A DNA stretch of 64,000 nucleotides from Nitrososphaerota archaeon (GCA_016200045.1 JACQFN010000021.1:1-64000); one strand, 5' to 3'. Positions 48,112 to 57,223 are shown, numbered from the stretch's first letter. A program made the numbers and translations. The notes: generated by a model from the sequence alone, not told the origin.

Positions 48112-48879
48112 TCAGTGTCGTCTGAGGTTCCGGTTGAGGAACCACCGCGTGAACTCCCAGGATTCGGTCGCTGCCCCCCTGTCGTAGACCGCTTTCCGCG
48201 AGTCATTGAAGAATCCGTGTTTGGTGCTCGGATAAGTCTTGAGAGTGAGGTCCTTGCCGATGTTGAGGGATTCCCCGACGAAGGCGGGGACCTTCGAGTT
48301 TATGATTTCGTCGTTCTGGGCGTAAATCGCTAGCATTGGGACGGTTATCTTTCGGAGAAGCTCGGTGTTCGGCGGTTCGCCATAGAACGAAACCGCGCAA
48401 GTCAGGGCGTCGGTGCTTGCGGCAGTCTTCAATGAAAGGCCCCCGCCTACGCAGAAACCGAGGGTGGCGACCCGGTCGTACCTTGAGCCCGCCTCCTCTG
48501 CAGCAGAAATCACGGTTCTGAGGAGTCTGTCCCGGAACCCTTGATCATAGAGCAGGGCCGCCGTTTCCCTGACTTCTTCCCCGACTTGTTTCCTATCCAG
48601 CGCCTCGGCTACCTTCGCCTTGTCCCTCCTCTCTTCGAGGGAGAGCTCCCAAACTCCTTCCATCGCCTTCTGAATGTTGTTCGGAATCAGAAGGTCGTCG
48701 TCGCCTGCATACATGTTAGGGGCGTGGGCTGCAAACCCGAGTTTTCCTACCAGTTTGCAGACGTCTCTGGTGTGGGGGACCAGACCCCAGATCTCGTGGA
48801 GGACCACCACGCATGCGCTGGCCCGTTTCGTCTTCACCGTGAAGCCGGATTTCGTCGCTCTGCTGGCAGACTTGCGCAA
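48112..48879 (-). CDS. dienelactone hydrolase family protein
   Basis: 255 residues, alpha/beta-hydrolase fold. Catalytic triad of the family: Cys in VATLGFCVGGGLSLKT, Asp in LAIYAQNDEIINSK, His in PSTKHGFFNDS; the oxyanion side VVLHEIWGLVPHTRDVCK is typical. Members hydrolyse dienelactones and related esters; substrate here unknown. Start TTG 48879. It is divergent from the ThyX pair. Confidence 0.85.
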   Translation of the reverse strand: MRKSASRATKSGFTVKTKRASACVVVLHEIWGLVPHTRDVCKLVGKLGFAAHAPNMYAGDDDLLIPNNIQKAMEGVWELSLEERRDKAKVAEALDRKQVGEEVRETAALLYDQGFRDRLLRTVISAAEEAGSRYDRVATLGFCVGGGLSLKTAASTDALTCAVSFYGEPPNTELLRKITVPMLAIYAQNDEIINSKVPAFVGESLNIGKDLTLKTYPSTKHGFFNDSRKAVYDRGAATESWEFTRWFLNRNLRRH

Positions 48880-48939
48880 CGCTGGGGCGGCACCACGGTG
48901 GGGTTTAAATTGAAATTGTAACCGGCTACACTGCGTCCG

Positions 48940-49383
48940 ATGAAGGTCTCATTGGTTTGGTCGAGCCCCAATCCTGAACGTACCATCGCAGTGGCGATGA
49001 GGAGGTGTTACAGCACCAAAGTCATAGAAGACATCGAAGCCGAGCTAGAGCAAAAGGGTACCGAGTATTGGAAGTACCTTCTGACGAAATGTCTTCAGGA
49101 CAAGTCCCTCGACGTCCTTGAACATTTCACGATGACGCTTCTTGTTGAAGGGGCAGGTGAATCTGAAGTCGGCAATCTCGTTCGCTCGTTCCCGTACTTG
49201 AGGTTCACACCGCTGGCAAACTCCGATTGGTTGCTTTCACTGAACGCAAGGACGTTGGTGGAGCTGTGGAAATTCGGTGACGGGAAGCAGTTCGCAGAGT
49301 CTATTATCTCGGAGCTCGACGCTAAGAATGTGAGCCCGCTGTTCAATTCACTCGCCTTTGGAGAGGGGATACGTGCGAGTTAA
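48940..49383 (+). CDS. ThyX-like protein without the RHR motif (partner of ThyX)
   Basis: 147 residues. The pattern is that of a ThyX half: AVAMRRCYSTKVIEDIEAEL, then LLTKCLQDKSLDVLEHFTMT in the place of the family's gH.S..EH.. helix, then LVEGAGESEVGNLVRSFPYL. The RHRxxS substrate/FAD loop is absent. It overlaps the active ThyX gene by 11 bases, so the two are made together. It may be a structural partner that completes ThyX active sites, or a decaying duplicate. Nothing like this is standard in single-gene ThyX. Confidence 0.65.
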   Translation: MKVSLVWSSPNPERTIAVAMRRCYSTKVIEDIEAELEQKGTEYWKYLLTKCLQDKSLDVLEHFTMTLLVEGAGESEVGNLVRSFPYLRFTPLANSDWLLSLNARTLVELWKFGDGKQFAESIISELDAKNVSPLFNSLAFGEGIRAS

Positions 49384-49903
49384 GCTCCTTTACAATACCG
49401 ACCTGGGTGCGCTAAAGGAGGTCATGGACCGCAAGGGGGTGGCCTTCGATCCTTCGCTTGTTATGGACCACGTGGTGTACATGTTCGAAATAGAGGACTG
49501 CAGCAGAGTGACGACGCACCAGCTCGTCCGACACCGTGCCGCTTCATACGACCAAGAATCGCAGAGGTTCTCCGCCGCGACCCGGGAAGGGGTTGTCACG
49601 CCACCGCACATTCAATCGAACTCCACGGCACTGGAAACTTATAATCAAGCGCTCAAGGATGTTTACGCGGCATACGAGAAACTAGTCGCCGCGGGAGTGC
49701 CCAAGGAAGACGCGAGATATGTCCTGCCGAACGGGATAAAGACGAAAATCGTCATGACCATCAGCGCGAGAAGCCTGATGCACATCATCTGGCAGCGGAC
49801 CGCCCTTCAGGCGCAATGGGAGATCAGGGAGCTCGCGAGAACACTCCAGGGTCTCGCTGCGCAAGCCACTCCTGAGCTGTGGACCACCGTCATAGAGAGA
49901 TAG
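49373..49903 (+). CDS. thyX: flavin-dependent thymidylate synthase ThyX
   Basis: 176 residues from GTG 49373, preceded by GGAGAGGGG. The family signature SRVTTHQLVRHRAASYDQES followed by QRF is intact (RHR at residues 53-55), as is the C-terminal AQWEIRELARTLQGLAAQAT. ThyX makes dTMP from dUMP with methylene-THF and reduced FAD. The protein is shorter than typical ThyX (about 220 or more) because the N-terminal portion with the usual Ser/Arg-containing helix is abbreviated, matching the presence of the ThyX-like partner encoded just upstream. Confidence 0.85.
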   Translation: MRVKLLYNTDLGALKEVMDRKGVAFDPSLVMDHVVYMFEIEDCSRVTTHQLVRHRAASYDQESQRFSAATREGVVTPPHIQSNSTALETYNQALKDVYAAYEKLVAAGVPKEDARYVLPNGIKTKIVMTISARSLMHIIWQRTALQAQWEIRELARTLQGLAAQATPELWTTVIER

Positions 49904-49910
49904 GTGATTA

Positions 49911-51233
49911 GTGAAGGCCTTCGGCACTGCCGGGGTCAGGGGCGTATTCAACAGGACCCAGACACCCGAGCAGGTCTACCGTCTTGCAGAGACCATCGCC
50001 TTTTCCACGGGGAGGGGAAACTACGGAATAGGCTGGGATGGGAGGAAGACGTCAGAGCTCCTTGCCAGGACGGTGATGTCTGCTGTTGCGTCCGTCGGGA
50101 GTGATCCTCGGATATTCGGCATGGTGCCTACCCCTGTCGTCGCGTTCGGAACCAGGGTCAGGTCTTGCCTCGCCGGATTCTCGGTGACGGCTTCCCACAA
50201 CCCTCAGGAGTTCTCAGGGGTGAAGGTGTTCAACGGCAAGGGGATGGAACTCCCGAGGTCTGGCGAAGAGCGAATCGAACGGGCGCTGGGGGTCGACGTG
50301 ATGAGACCTACCGGAATCTTCGGCCAGGTGGTCGAAGATGGTGAAGTCATGGAAGACTACCTCGAGGCCCTGCGTTCCAAGCATGAGCACACCAAGGACC
50401 CTCTAAGAATCGCAGTTGACTGTGCTACAGGGCCTGGTGGGTATGTCACTCCCAGGCTGCTCGATGCGCTCGGCCATCATGTCGTGCCCGTGAACGCGCA
50501 GGTCTCATGGCGGTTCCCTGCCCGTCCTCCTGAACCGACCGCTACGAACCTCTCAGACCTCGTGAAGATGGTCCCCGAGCTCGGGGTGGATTTCGCCCTA
50601 GCCCACGACGGAGACGCTGACAGGTTAGTCTTAGTCAGTAGATCCGGGAAGGTCGTCCCCGATTCGATCATCGCTGTGCTCTCACTTCGCGCTCTGAGGA
50701 TATCCGGGGGGGTCGTGGTGATTTCAGAGAACAGTTCGAACGCGGTAACTGACGAGGCCGAGAGGCTCGGAATGAGGGTCGTCAGGAGCAGGGTAGGGAA
50801 GACTTTCGAGGTCTTGGAAACCGAACGAGGAGTGTTCGCGTCGGAACCGAGCAAAATCGTCGACCCGGCATGGGGGTACTGGGAGGACGGGATAAACGCG
50901 GCTGCCCTAATCTCGGAGGTGCTCTCCGAGGAAAGGGGCCTTCTCGAAAGGATGTTGGAAGAAATTCCGTGGAGGTATAAACAGGTCAACTTCGACGTCG
51001 CGGCCAAGATGCCGACACTCATTGAGAGGTCAAGGGAGGTTTTCAGGAGGCTGAAGGTATTCCAGGAAAGGGCTCTTGACGGGCACAAACTGGTCTTCGG
51101 CGACGGATCGTGGGTGATGTTCAGGGTGTCAGGCACCGAGCCGAAGACAAGACTCTACTGCGAATCAAAGGACCAGCAGCACCTCGAGACTTTGGTCCAG
51201 TTGGGGACCCAATGCATAGAATCCTCTTTATAG
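49911..51233 (+). CDS. phosphohexomutase (phosphomannomutase/phosphoglucosamine mutase family)
   Basis: 440 residues. Active-site serine loop LAGFSVTASHNPQEFSGVKV, metal loop LAHDGDADRLVLVS, sugar-binding segment FASEPSKIVDPAWGYWEDGI and phosphate-binding MFRVSGTEPKTRLYCES. It interconverts hexose 1- and 6-phosphates for cell-envelope glycans; the FASEPSK variant does not settle Glc/GlcN/Man preference. Start GTG 49911 lies seven bases after the ThyX stop, so it may be in the same transcript. Confidence 0.9.
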   Translation: MKAFGTAGVRGVFNRTQTPEQVYRLAETIAFSTGRGNYGIGWDGRKTSELLARTVMSAVASVGSDPRIFGMVPTPVVAFGTRVRSCLAGFSVTASHNPQEFSGVKVFNGKGMELPRSGEERIERALGVDVMRPTGIFGQVVEDGEVMEDYLEALRSKHEHTKDPLRIAVDCATGPGGYVTPRLLDALGHHVVPVNAQVSWRFPARPPEPTATNLSDLVKMVPELGVDFALAHDGDADRLVLVSRSGKVVPDSIIAVLSLRALRISGGVVVISENSSNAVTDEAERLGMRVVRSRVGKTFEVLETERGVFASEPSKIVDPAWGYWEDGINAAALISEVLSEERGLLERMLEEIPWRYKQVNFDVAAKMPTLIERSREVFRRLKVFQERALDGHKLVFGDGSWVMFRVSGTEPKTRLYCESKDQQHLETLVQLGTQCIESSL

Positions 51234-51255
51234 CGAGTTTCGATTTCGCAGGTTC

Positions 51256-52731
51256 GTGACTGAGTACGGAGCCGTGGCGAGGGTGCTTTCGTCCGGGTAT
51301 CTTATCGACGCCAAAGCATTCGAGTTGATTAGCAAACTCCCCCCCGAAGTGGACCTCGAGGGGCTCGCGGAAAGACTCCTTCGGCTCAAGGAGGAGACAT
51401 CTGGCCAGGCAAAAGTTGTGACTGAAGAGGATGTGATCAAGGTGCTGCCCGCAGATTCGGTGGTGGTGCAAAGGGAGGACCCGGTAGGCTCAAGTGAACC
51501 GTCTGAATTGGAGGTCGTTTCTGACCCGACCCCCGCAATCGCGCCTGCAGAGGCTTACGAGGGGTTCAACAGATTATTCAGAGATAGATACACACGGCTG
51601 GCATCCATAGTGCGGGAGAGGCTGGACGCCAAAAGTCTGACCAGCGTCTCCGGTGCAAAGGGAGTCGTCGCGGGTAAGAAGGTCAGGCTCAGCGGGCTGC
51701 TCTCAGCCCGGAACAACCGGCGGAGTAAAGTGGAGGTAACGGTCGACGACCCGACGGGGACGCTGAAAGTGCTGTGCCAGGATGAGATGGTAGCGAGGTC
51801 GGCGATGCAGGCCCCTCTGGACAGCATGGTGGTCATGGAAATATCCAGGAGCAGGGCCGGCCAGCTCTACGCCAGCTCCCTCTTGCTTCCGGACGTACCA
51901 TCAAGGAAACCCATCGGTTCTTCCCGGAGAGTCTATGCTGTGCTCCTCTCTGACCTGCATATCGGGAGCCGGATGTTCCTAGCAGACGACTTCCGTCGCT
52001 TCCTGCAGTGGCTCAACGGAGAGATGGGGGAGAAGGACGTCGTCAACAGGGTAAAGTACCTTGTCATAGCGGGAGACCTCGTCGACGGGGTAGGCGTCTA
52101 TCCAGGTCAGGAGTTCCAACTCTCAGAAAAGGACCCGAAAAAACAGTATCAGATTGCTGCGGACCTGTTGAAGATGGTCCCGAACCACATCCAAATCATC
52201 ATTTCTCCGGGAAACCATGACGCGGTCAGGCAGGCACTTCCGCAACCAGCCGTGTCTCCCGATCTAGCAGAATCCCTCTACGGGTTGGAGAACGTCAGGT
52301 GGGTAGGCGACCCCAGCTACGTAAAGCTGCACGGAGTGATGTTCCTCATCTACCACGGGAAGAGCATGGACGACGTCATCGCAACGACGCCCGACCTGTC
52401 CTACCACAAGCCCACGGATGCAATGAAATTGCTCCTTCGCTCCAGGCACTTAGCTCCGACTTACGGCAAGCGGACCGCTCTTTCACCTGAACTAAGAGAC
52501 TTCCTTGTGATTGACCCGGTGCCCGACGTCATGCATTCTGGACATGTGCACACTTACGGGGAGCTCAGTCATAGAGGAACGTTGCTGGTCAACTCGGGCA
52601 CATGGCAGGGGCAGACCAACTTTCAGTCCAACATGGGGATCGAGCCGACACCCAGCATAGTACCGGTCGTGGACCTGTCGACCCTCAAGGTGATGCGAAG
52701 GAACTTCAGTTCTGCAGGCTTCACCAGCTAG
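51256..52731 (+). CDS. polB: DNA polymerase D small subunit (DP1, exonuclease)
   Basis: 491 residues. An N-terminal helical region and OB fold (KGVVAGKKVRLSGLLSARNN, VEVTVDDPTGTLKVLCQDEM) are followed by a calcineurin-like phosphoesterase with complete motifs: VLLSDLHIGSRMF, VIAGDLVDGVG, ISPGNHDAVR, MHSGHVHTYG. DP1 provides 3'-5' proofreading and holds the DP2 polymerase. Its stop overlaps the stop region of the Cdc6 gene by four bases on the opposite strand. Start GTG 51256. Confidence 0.93.
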   Translation: MTEYGAVARVLSSGYLIDAKAFELISKLPPEVDLEGLAERLLRLKEETSGQAKVVTEEDVIKVLPADSVVVQREDPVGSSEPSELEVVSDPTPAIAPAEAYEGFNRLFRDRYTRLASIVRERLDAKSLTSVSGAKGVVAGKKVRLSGLLSARNNRRSKVEVTVDDPTGTLKVLCQDEMVARSAMQAPLDSMVVMEISRSRAGQLYASSLLLPDVPSRKPIGSSRRVYAVLLSDLHIGSRMFLADDFRRFLQWLNGEMGEKDVVNRVKYLVIAGDLVDGVGVYPGQEFQLSEKDPKKQYQIAADLLKMVPNHIQIIISPGNHDAVRQALPQPAVSPDLAESLYGLENVRWVGDPSYVKLHGVMFLIYHGKSMDDVIATTPDLSYHKPTDAMKLLLRSRHLAPTYGKRTALSPELRDFLVIDPVPDVMHSGHVHTYGELSHRGTLLVNSGTWQGQTNFQSNMGIEPTPSIVPVVDLSTLKVMRRNFSSAGFTS

Positions 52732-53906
52732 CTGTTCTTTCCAAACGTCGTGTCCTCGGAGAGGGTCTTCCCAAGGGTTTCGTCGCCGATGAGCAGCTGA
52801 ATCCTCTTGGTGCGCCCCCTACGGCCTTTGCTTACTACCGAAGCCTCGATCAGACCGAGCAAGTCAAGCTCAGCAAGTATCCCGCTCACCCGCCTCTGAG
52901 TAAGTGATTCGATGCCTGCTCTTCGGCACAAGTTGGTGTACGCGAGATAGAGTTCGCCGGTATTCGTTCCACCCCTGAATTTCGAGACGGCGAGGAGTAT
53001 TGCCTTGTTCTGGACGGGAAGCGACCTAATCGCTTCCTCTACTCTGTCGTGTTCCATCTTGTCCGAGGCTCGCCTTATGCAAGAGTCGTCTATCTCCTTC
53101 AGCCCTTCCCGCTCCGCGACCTCTCCGGCAATCCTTAGGAGATCTATGGCTCTCCTGGCATCTCCATGCTCGGAGCCTGCCATGGCCGCACAGAGATTGA
53201 TGGCGGCCGCGGAAGCCACGGACGACCTGAAAGCGGTGTGGGCTCTCTCAGTCAGTATCCCCCTGAGTTCATCGACAGTGTATGGTGGGAAAACGAGTTC
53301 TTCTTCACTCAAGCTGCTTAGGACGCGCGGATCGAGTCCCTCCTTGAACTTGAGATCGTTTGATATGCCGACCAATGAGAGGAAGCCTGGAGCTAGGCGG
53401 TCTCCGGACCGAGTGAATTCGTACAGGATTCCATCTCCGAATGTTTTGACAAGGTAGTCGATTTCGTCCATCACCAGAATCACGTGGATTCCTTTCGCCC
53501 TGATTTCTTTGAATATCCTGTCGACGACTTCTCCGATGGAGAGGCCCGTGAACGGGATTTGGACGCCTGTGGACTGTCCTAGTTCCGCCAAACTCCGGTA
53601 CTCCGTGTTCGCAAGCCTGGTGTTGACATAAGAAACGACAAGGTTCTTTTTGCCTTCGGCTTGCAGTTTGGAGAGTACCCTCCTTGCTACTGCTGTCTTC
53701 CCCGTTCCCGTTTTCCCATAGAGGAGTATGTTTGAAGGCTTCGATTCATGGAGGATTGGAGCTAACACCTCTGCCACAGAATTCATCTGAGTATCACGGA
53801 AAGGAAGTCTCTCCGGGATATACTCTGGACTGAGTGCGTCTCTGTCGACGAAGAGAGCCCTCCCCTCTTTTGCTCTACGAAATATTTCATCGATTTCGTC
53901 GGACAA
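52728..53906 (-). CDS. cdc6: origin-recognition protein Orc1/Cdc6
   Basis: 392 residues. AAA+ motifs: Walker A ILLYGKTGTGKTAVARRVLS, Walker B HVILVMDEIDYLVKTFGDGI, sensor 1 SLVGISNDLKFKEGLDPRVL, sensor 2 GDARRAIDLLRIAGEVAERE. A C-terminal wHTH (KFRGGTNTGELYLAYTNLCR, RRVSGILAELDLLGLI) recognises origin boxes. It binds ORB sites and loads MCM. The gene starts next to the putative origin at 53907-54411. Confidence 0.94.
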   Translation of the reverse strand: MSDEIDEIFRRAKEGRALFVDRDALSPEYIPERLPFRDTQMNSVAEVLAPILHESKPSNILLYGKTGTGKTAVARRVLSKLQAEGKKNLVVSYVNTRLANTEYRSLAELGQSTGVQIPFTGLSIGEVVDRIFKEIRAKGIHVILVMDEIDYLVKTFGDGILYEFTRSGDRLAPGFLSLVGISNDLKFKEGLDPRVLSSLSEEELVFPPYTVDELRGILTERAHTAFRSSVASAAAINLCAAMAGSEHGDARRAIDLLRIAGEVAEREGLKEIDDSCIRRASDKMEHDRVEEAIRSLPVQNKAILLAVSKFRGGTNTGELYLAYTNLCRRAGIESLTQRRVSGILAELDLLGLIEASVVSKGRRGRTKRIQLLIGDETLGKTLSEDTTFGKNS

Positions 53907-54411
53907 TCGGTATCAGTGGAAACACTGGTTAGATAAGCCCTCCGCCCGTTCGTTTCCTCTGTTTCCACTCTAAAGAAGGCGGATTTGTGTTAGATTGTTG
54001 TTTAGTAAAGAAGAGCGTTCTCGGTACGCCTCGTTGATTGGATATGCTTTGAGGTCTAATACCAGTGTTCTTTACTTGGTGGACAGGAAACAGACGGTCC
54101 GATCACTCGGGAAACAATCTCCACTGGAAGCACAGGGGCGGGGGTTGGCTGGTGAATGCCAGTCAAACACACCATTAGAAGACGACAGATTGGAGCCCTA
54201 TGTTTCCACTGGAACCACTGCAACCTCCTTAAGGCGAAAAGAGTTCGCTCTCTGTCCCTTCCCTTCCAATAGAACTGATATCCATTCCTCTCACAACACA
54301 TGAAAGTGAACGGAAGTGAACCGGTCCACCCCTATCATCACAAGGTCAAACATTCTCAGCCGCGAGTTCACAAGTTCACACCACTAGCAGATTTAACGCA
54401 GTCAGGGCCGT
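53907..54411. other. probable replication origin (oriC) with ORB-like boxes
   Basis: The ~500-base gap next to cdc6 has no gene I can support. It holds ORB-like boxes: TATCAGTGGAAACACT (53911-53926, plus), GAGTGGAAACAGAGGAAACG read on the minus strand (53951-53970), CTCCACTGGAAGCACAGGGG with a G-run after it (54119-54144, plus) and GTTCCAGTGGAAACATAGGG on the minus strand (54196-54215). The plus/minus pairs face each other as in archaeal origins, and AT-richer DNA (TTGTGTTAGATTGTTGTTTA, from 53984) separates the two pairs. ORB consensus and its link to Cdc6 are established for archaea. Confidence 0.8.
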
Positions 54412-54825
54412 TTGTCGATCCCTTTGCGTAAGAGAATTAAAATCGAGCTCGAAGACGACGAGGGTACCAAGTACACGCTTGCGCTTGAAGGACAGGTTTC
54501 TCGGGACAAACTGATGAAAGCTGTCGACATGCTTGAAATCATGGACATGCCGCTGGAGCATCCTTACCACAAACAGCCTAACGAAGGGACCTTCCTCGGA
54601 AAGGTGATGACGTTACTCGAGACGACCTTCGCGGCCGGGGATTTCTCGTCCTCAGACGTGGCTAGGGAGCTTGAAGAGAAATACAGCCGGCCGGTCAAGT
54701 TGAGCACAATCTCGACCTACCTTGCTAGGCTGGCCGAGAAGCAGTACATCAAGAGAGAAAGATTCGGAAACTCATGGGTGTACAGGCGCGTATACCTCAA
54801 ACAGAATCAAGTTGCCGAGAGGTAA
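54412..54825 (+). CDS. winged-helix protein flanking the origin
   Basis: 137 residues from TTG 54412. An N-terminal beta segment (RIKIELEDDEGTKYTLALEG) and a C-terminal wHTH (GDFSSSDVARELEEKYSRPV, LSTISTYLARLAEKQYIKRE, FGNSWVYRRVYL). No other motif. Its position beside the origin, opposite Cdc6, makes a role at the origin (for example like crenarchaeal WhiP) or in control of Cdc6 conceivable; this is inference. Its end overlaps the next minus-strand gene by 19 bases. Confidence 0.65.
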   Translation: MSIPLRKRIKIELEDDEGTKYTLALEGQVSRDKLMKAVDMLEIMDMPLEHPYHKQPNEGTFLGKVMTLLETTFAAGDFSSSDVARELEEKYSRPVKLSTISTYLARLAEKQYIKRERFGNSWVYRRVYLKQNQVAER

Positions 54826-55541
54826 CGCCTGCCCGTATCGGTGAGATCATAAACGAAAGGCTTCGCAGAATCATTGCGGGTAGCGAATCCACGGTCGAGC
54901 AGTCCTTTGAGTAGCCTGGCGGCATGTTCGCGTGATACTCCGAAGACTTTCCTGATTTCCACCGAAGTCCGGGGTTTCTCCCCCAGAAACCTGACCAACG
55001 CAGGTTCTGAAACTTTGCTTGGTCGGGTATCCCTTGGTTCGAGCAAGGCAGGAGAGGTTCTCGCTGAAGGAAGCCTTACCTGAGTCCTCTCATTCAACCT
55101 GGACTGAATCGCCTCGAACTGATCCACCAGCATTGAGAGCTGTTCATCTTGTTTGCCGAGACGGGAATCCAAAGCGTCAAGACGCCCGTTCTCTTTGATC
55201 TCGCTAGATTGATTTGTCACACCATGTGATACGTTCTCCGACCTCACATCACGTCTGGGGTATCCAGCTGATGCACTTGTCTGGACATCGGAAAGACTTG
55301 TTGTCTTTGTATGCTGTCCTAACACCCTCGTCTGAATCACCTCAACCTTCCCCATCATATCGATTACACGCTCGTCTTGTTTCTTCAGGCGCGATTCAAG
55401 CGCGGACCACAGGTCACGACCCAGATCCGTAGAATTCGCGATTTGCCTAGAAACCTGGCTGTACCTGACAAGCAAGCTGACGGATAATACGACGAAAAAC
55501 GCCGAAGATGCGAGCAGGAGCAAGGTCGCTAGGTCATCCAA
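54807..55541 (-). CDS. membrane-anchored coiled-coil and winged-helix protein
   Basis: 244 residues. One N-terminal transmembrane helix (TLLLLASSAFFVVLSVSLLV), two coiled-coil stretches with similar sequence (LWSALESRLKKQDERVIDMM, LDALDSRLGKQDEQLSMLVD; an internal repeat), and a C-terminal wHTH (TSVEIRKVFGVSREHAARLL, KGLLDRGFATRNDSAKPFVY). It could tether DNA to the membrane near the origin; that is inference from location and architecture. Confidence 0.65.
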   Translation of the reverse strand: MDDLATLLLLASSAFFVVLSVSLLVRYSQVSRQIANSTDLGRDLWSALESRLKKQDERVIDMMGKVEVIQTRVLGQHTKTTSLSDVQTSASAGYPRRDVRSENVSHGVTNQSSEIKENGRLDALDSRLGKQDEQLSMLVDQFEAIQSRLNERTQVRLPSARTSPALLEPRDTRPSKVSEPALVRFLGEKPRTSVEIRKVFGVSREHAARLLKGLLDRGFATRNDSAKPFVYDLTDTGRRYLSAT

Positions 55542-55584
55542 TGCTGTGATAATACCTGTGATGCGACATCATTTAAACATCACT

Positions 55585-55941
55585 TCATGGGACAATCTTC
55601 TGCAGCAGGATGTCAATTAGAGCCGCAACTCGCTCCTTCTCCTGTTCGCCGAGCTCACCAAGCCCTTTGCTGACTAGGTCGAGCAGCTTCCGCAAGTCGT
55701 CTGCTTGAACGAACCCCATCCATTGAGCTAGGATCACGGTTAGAATCGAAGATTTGACATTTTCCCGCCCTTGTACGACTGTGCGAGCATATGAGCCAAC
55801 GGTTACCGGTCCAGTCGATCGCTCACTAGCGGCTCGAACCATGGTTATCTCATGAGATCTAACTCGCAGGAAACTGACCAACGATTCGAACTGCTTAGGT
55901 GTCAGCGATGAACGCTTGACCAGCTGCTCTGGGACGCTCAT
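55585..55941 (-). CDS. hypothetical helical protein
   Basis: 118 residues: LTPKQFESLVSFLRVRSHEI, a central GPVTVGSYARTVVQGRENVK and a C-terminal ILAQWMGFVQADDLRKLLDL with KERVAALIDILLQKIVP. The pattern of the middle part (GSYARTVVQGRENVKSSILT) looks like a tetrahelical or wHTH core but I do not recognise a family. The upstream ~190 bases are AT-rich and contain the divergent promoter for the Elf1-like gene; nothing else is seen there. Confidence 0.55.
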   Translation of the reverse strand: MSVPEQLVKRSSLTPKQFESLVSFLRVRSHEITMVRAASERSTGPVTVGSYARTVVQGRENVKSSILTVILAQWMGFVQADDLRKLLDLVSKGLGELGEQEKERVAALIDILLQKIVP

Positions 55942-56134
55942 ACCCGTGGTATTAATACGAAAATGTATAAACCCTCGGAATCAGTGGATTGCAACAAGTG
56001 CGTCCTTAGACGTATAAAAACAGAAATTATTCAGATGATTGGCAAACAAAACAGATCATAATTGAATCATCCGCTGTTCGGGTTCACACTCGGTTTTATT
56101 TAGTTCACGTTAGAGACAAACGGGCGAGTCAGAA

Positions 56135-56389
56135 TTGGGTAGAAGACGCAAGAAAGTACTCCGAATAAGCCGCAGGACACTACCAAAGGTCTTCGCATGC
56201 CCCAGGTGCGGCATGGTTACAATAAGAATCACATCACAGGATGAAGAGGCATCACAAGATACTATCTTCACCGTAGCTTGTGGCAACCTCGGCTGCGGGC
56301 TTAGAAGGGAACTCAGATATCCGACCAAACGCGCCGACATAGACGTCTACAACACTTTCGTAGACGATTTCGCGAAGGCCGGGGCATGA
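56135..56389 (+). CDS. Elf1-like transcription elongation factor (zinc ribbon)
   Basis: 84 residues. Basic N-terminus (MGRRRKKVLRISRRTLPKVF) and a zinc ribbon (FACPRCGMVTIRITSQDEEA, VACGNLGCGLRRELRYPT), matching archaeal Elf1-type proteins that bind RNA polymerase during elongation. The TTG start at 56135 follows a TATA-like TTTTATTTAG. The GGGP synthase gene starts one base after its stop. Confidence 0.82.
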   Translation: MGRRRKKVLRISRRTLPKVFACPRCGMVTIRITSQDEEASQDTIFTVACGNLGCGLRRELRYPTKRADIDVYNTFVDDFAKAGA

Positions 56390-56390
56390 A

Positions 56391-57143
56391 TTGCCTCTAG
56401 TCCTCGGCAAGACAGAAGGATACCTCATCCAGAAGACGAAGAAAGGAACAATCATTGCCGGTCTGATTGACCCAGAAGACTTCTCCTCCAAACAAGCCGC
56501 GTCGGTTGCCTCGAACGCAGAGAAGCACGGGATTTCGGCGATCTTGGTCGGAGGCTCCACGATTTCCGATCAAGGGAAACTCGATTCTGTCGTAAGGGCC
56601 GTCAAGAAGGCTGTGAGGTGTCCTGTGATATTATTCCCAGGCAACGTGACTGGAGTATCACATCACGCTGACGCGATTCTTTTCAGCAGCCTTCTCAACT
56701 CGACCAATCCCTATTTCCTGATAGGAGCCCAAGCGATAGGCTCCATGAAAGTGTTCAGAAGCAAACTTGAGAGCATTCCGATGGGATATCTCGTCTTCGG
56801 GGATTCCAGCACCACCAGTTTCATTGGGCAAGTCAAGAGCATACCCCTGTCGAAACCAAACATCGCCGTAATTTACGCCTTGGCCGCCCAGTATCTGGGC
56901 ATGAGGACTCTGTATCTCGAGGCTGGCAGTGGGTCGGCCGTCCCTATCCCGCGAGAGACCATCGCACTGGTCAGAAAATTCTACGATGGATTGTTGATTG
57001 TTGGCGGAGGAATTACTACGAGCACAGTAGCTGAACGAGCCGCGGGAGCGGGAGCCGACATCATCGTGATCGGGAACTTGCTCGAGAAACCAGGGTACGA
57101 AAAGACCATCACTGAGATGACGTCGGCGATAGGGAGAAACTAA
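56391..57143 (+). CDS. geranylgeranylglyceryl phosphate synthase
   Basis: 250 residues, TIM barrel. Family motifs: GLIDPEDFSSKQAASVASNA, AILVGGSTISDQGKLDSVVR, CPVILFPGNVTGVSHHADAI, LYLEAGSGSAVPIPRETIAL and the phosphate-binding LLIVGGGITTSTVAERAAGA. It joins geranylgeranyl diphosphate to glycerol-1-phosphate, the first step of archaeal ether-lipid synthesis. Start TTG 56391, in an operon with the Elf1-like gene. Confidence 0.93.
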   Translation: MPLVLGKTEGYLIQKTKKGTIIAGLIDPEDFSSKQAASVASNAEKHGISAILVGGSTISDQGKLDSVVRAVKKAVRCPVILFPGNVTGVSHHADAILFSSLLNSTNPYFLIGAQAIGSMKVFRSKLESIPMGYLVFGDSSTTSFIGQVKSIPLSKPNIAVIYALAAQYLGMRTLYLEAGSGSAVPIPRETIALVRKFYDGLLIVGGGITTSTVAERAAGAGADIIVIGNLLEKPGYEKTITEMTSAIGRN

Positions 57144-57223
57144 GCTTCCAATCGGAAGTCCTTGTCCCTTCAATTCGGGAGATAGACGTGCTTAAGACCC
57201 CGACACAATCAATCCGCTCTTGA

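Noticed and set aside
53907-54411. ORF 53995-54303 (102 aa) inside the origin
   Set aside because: No promoter, low-complexity composition, and the stretch is better explained by ORB boxes.
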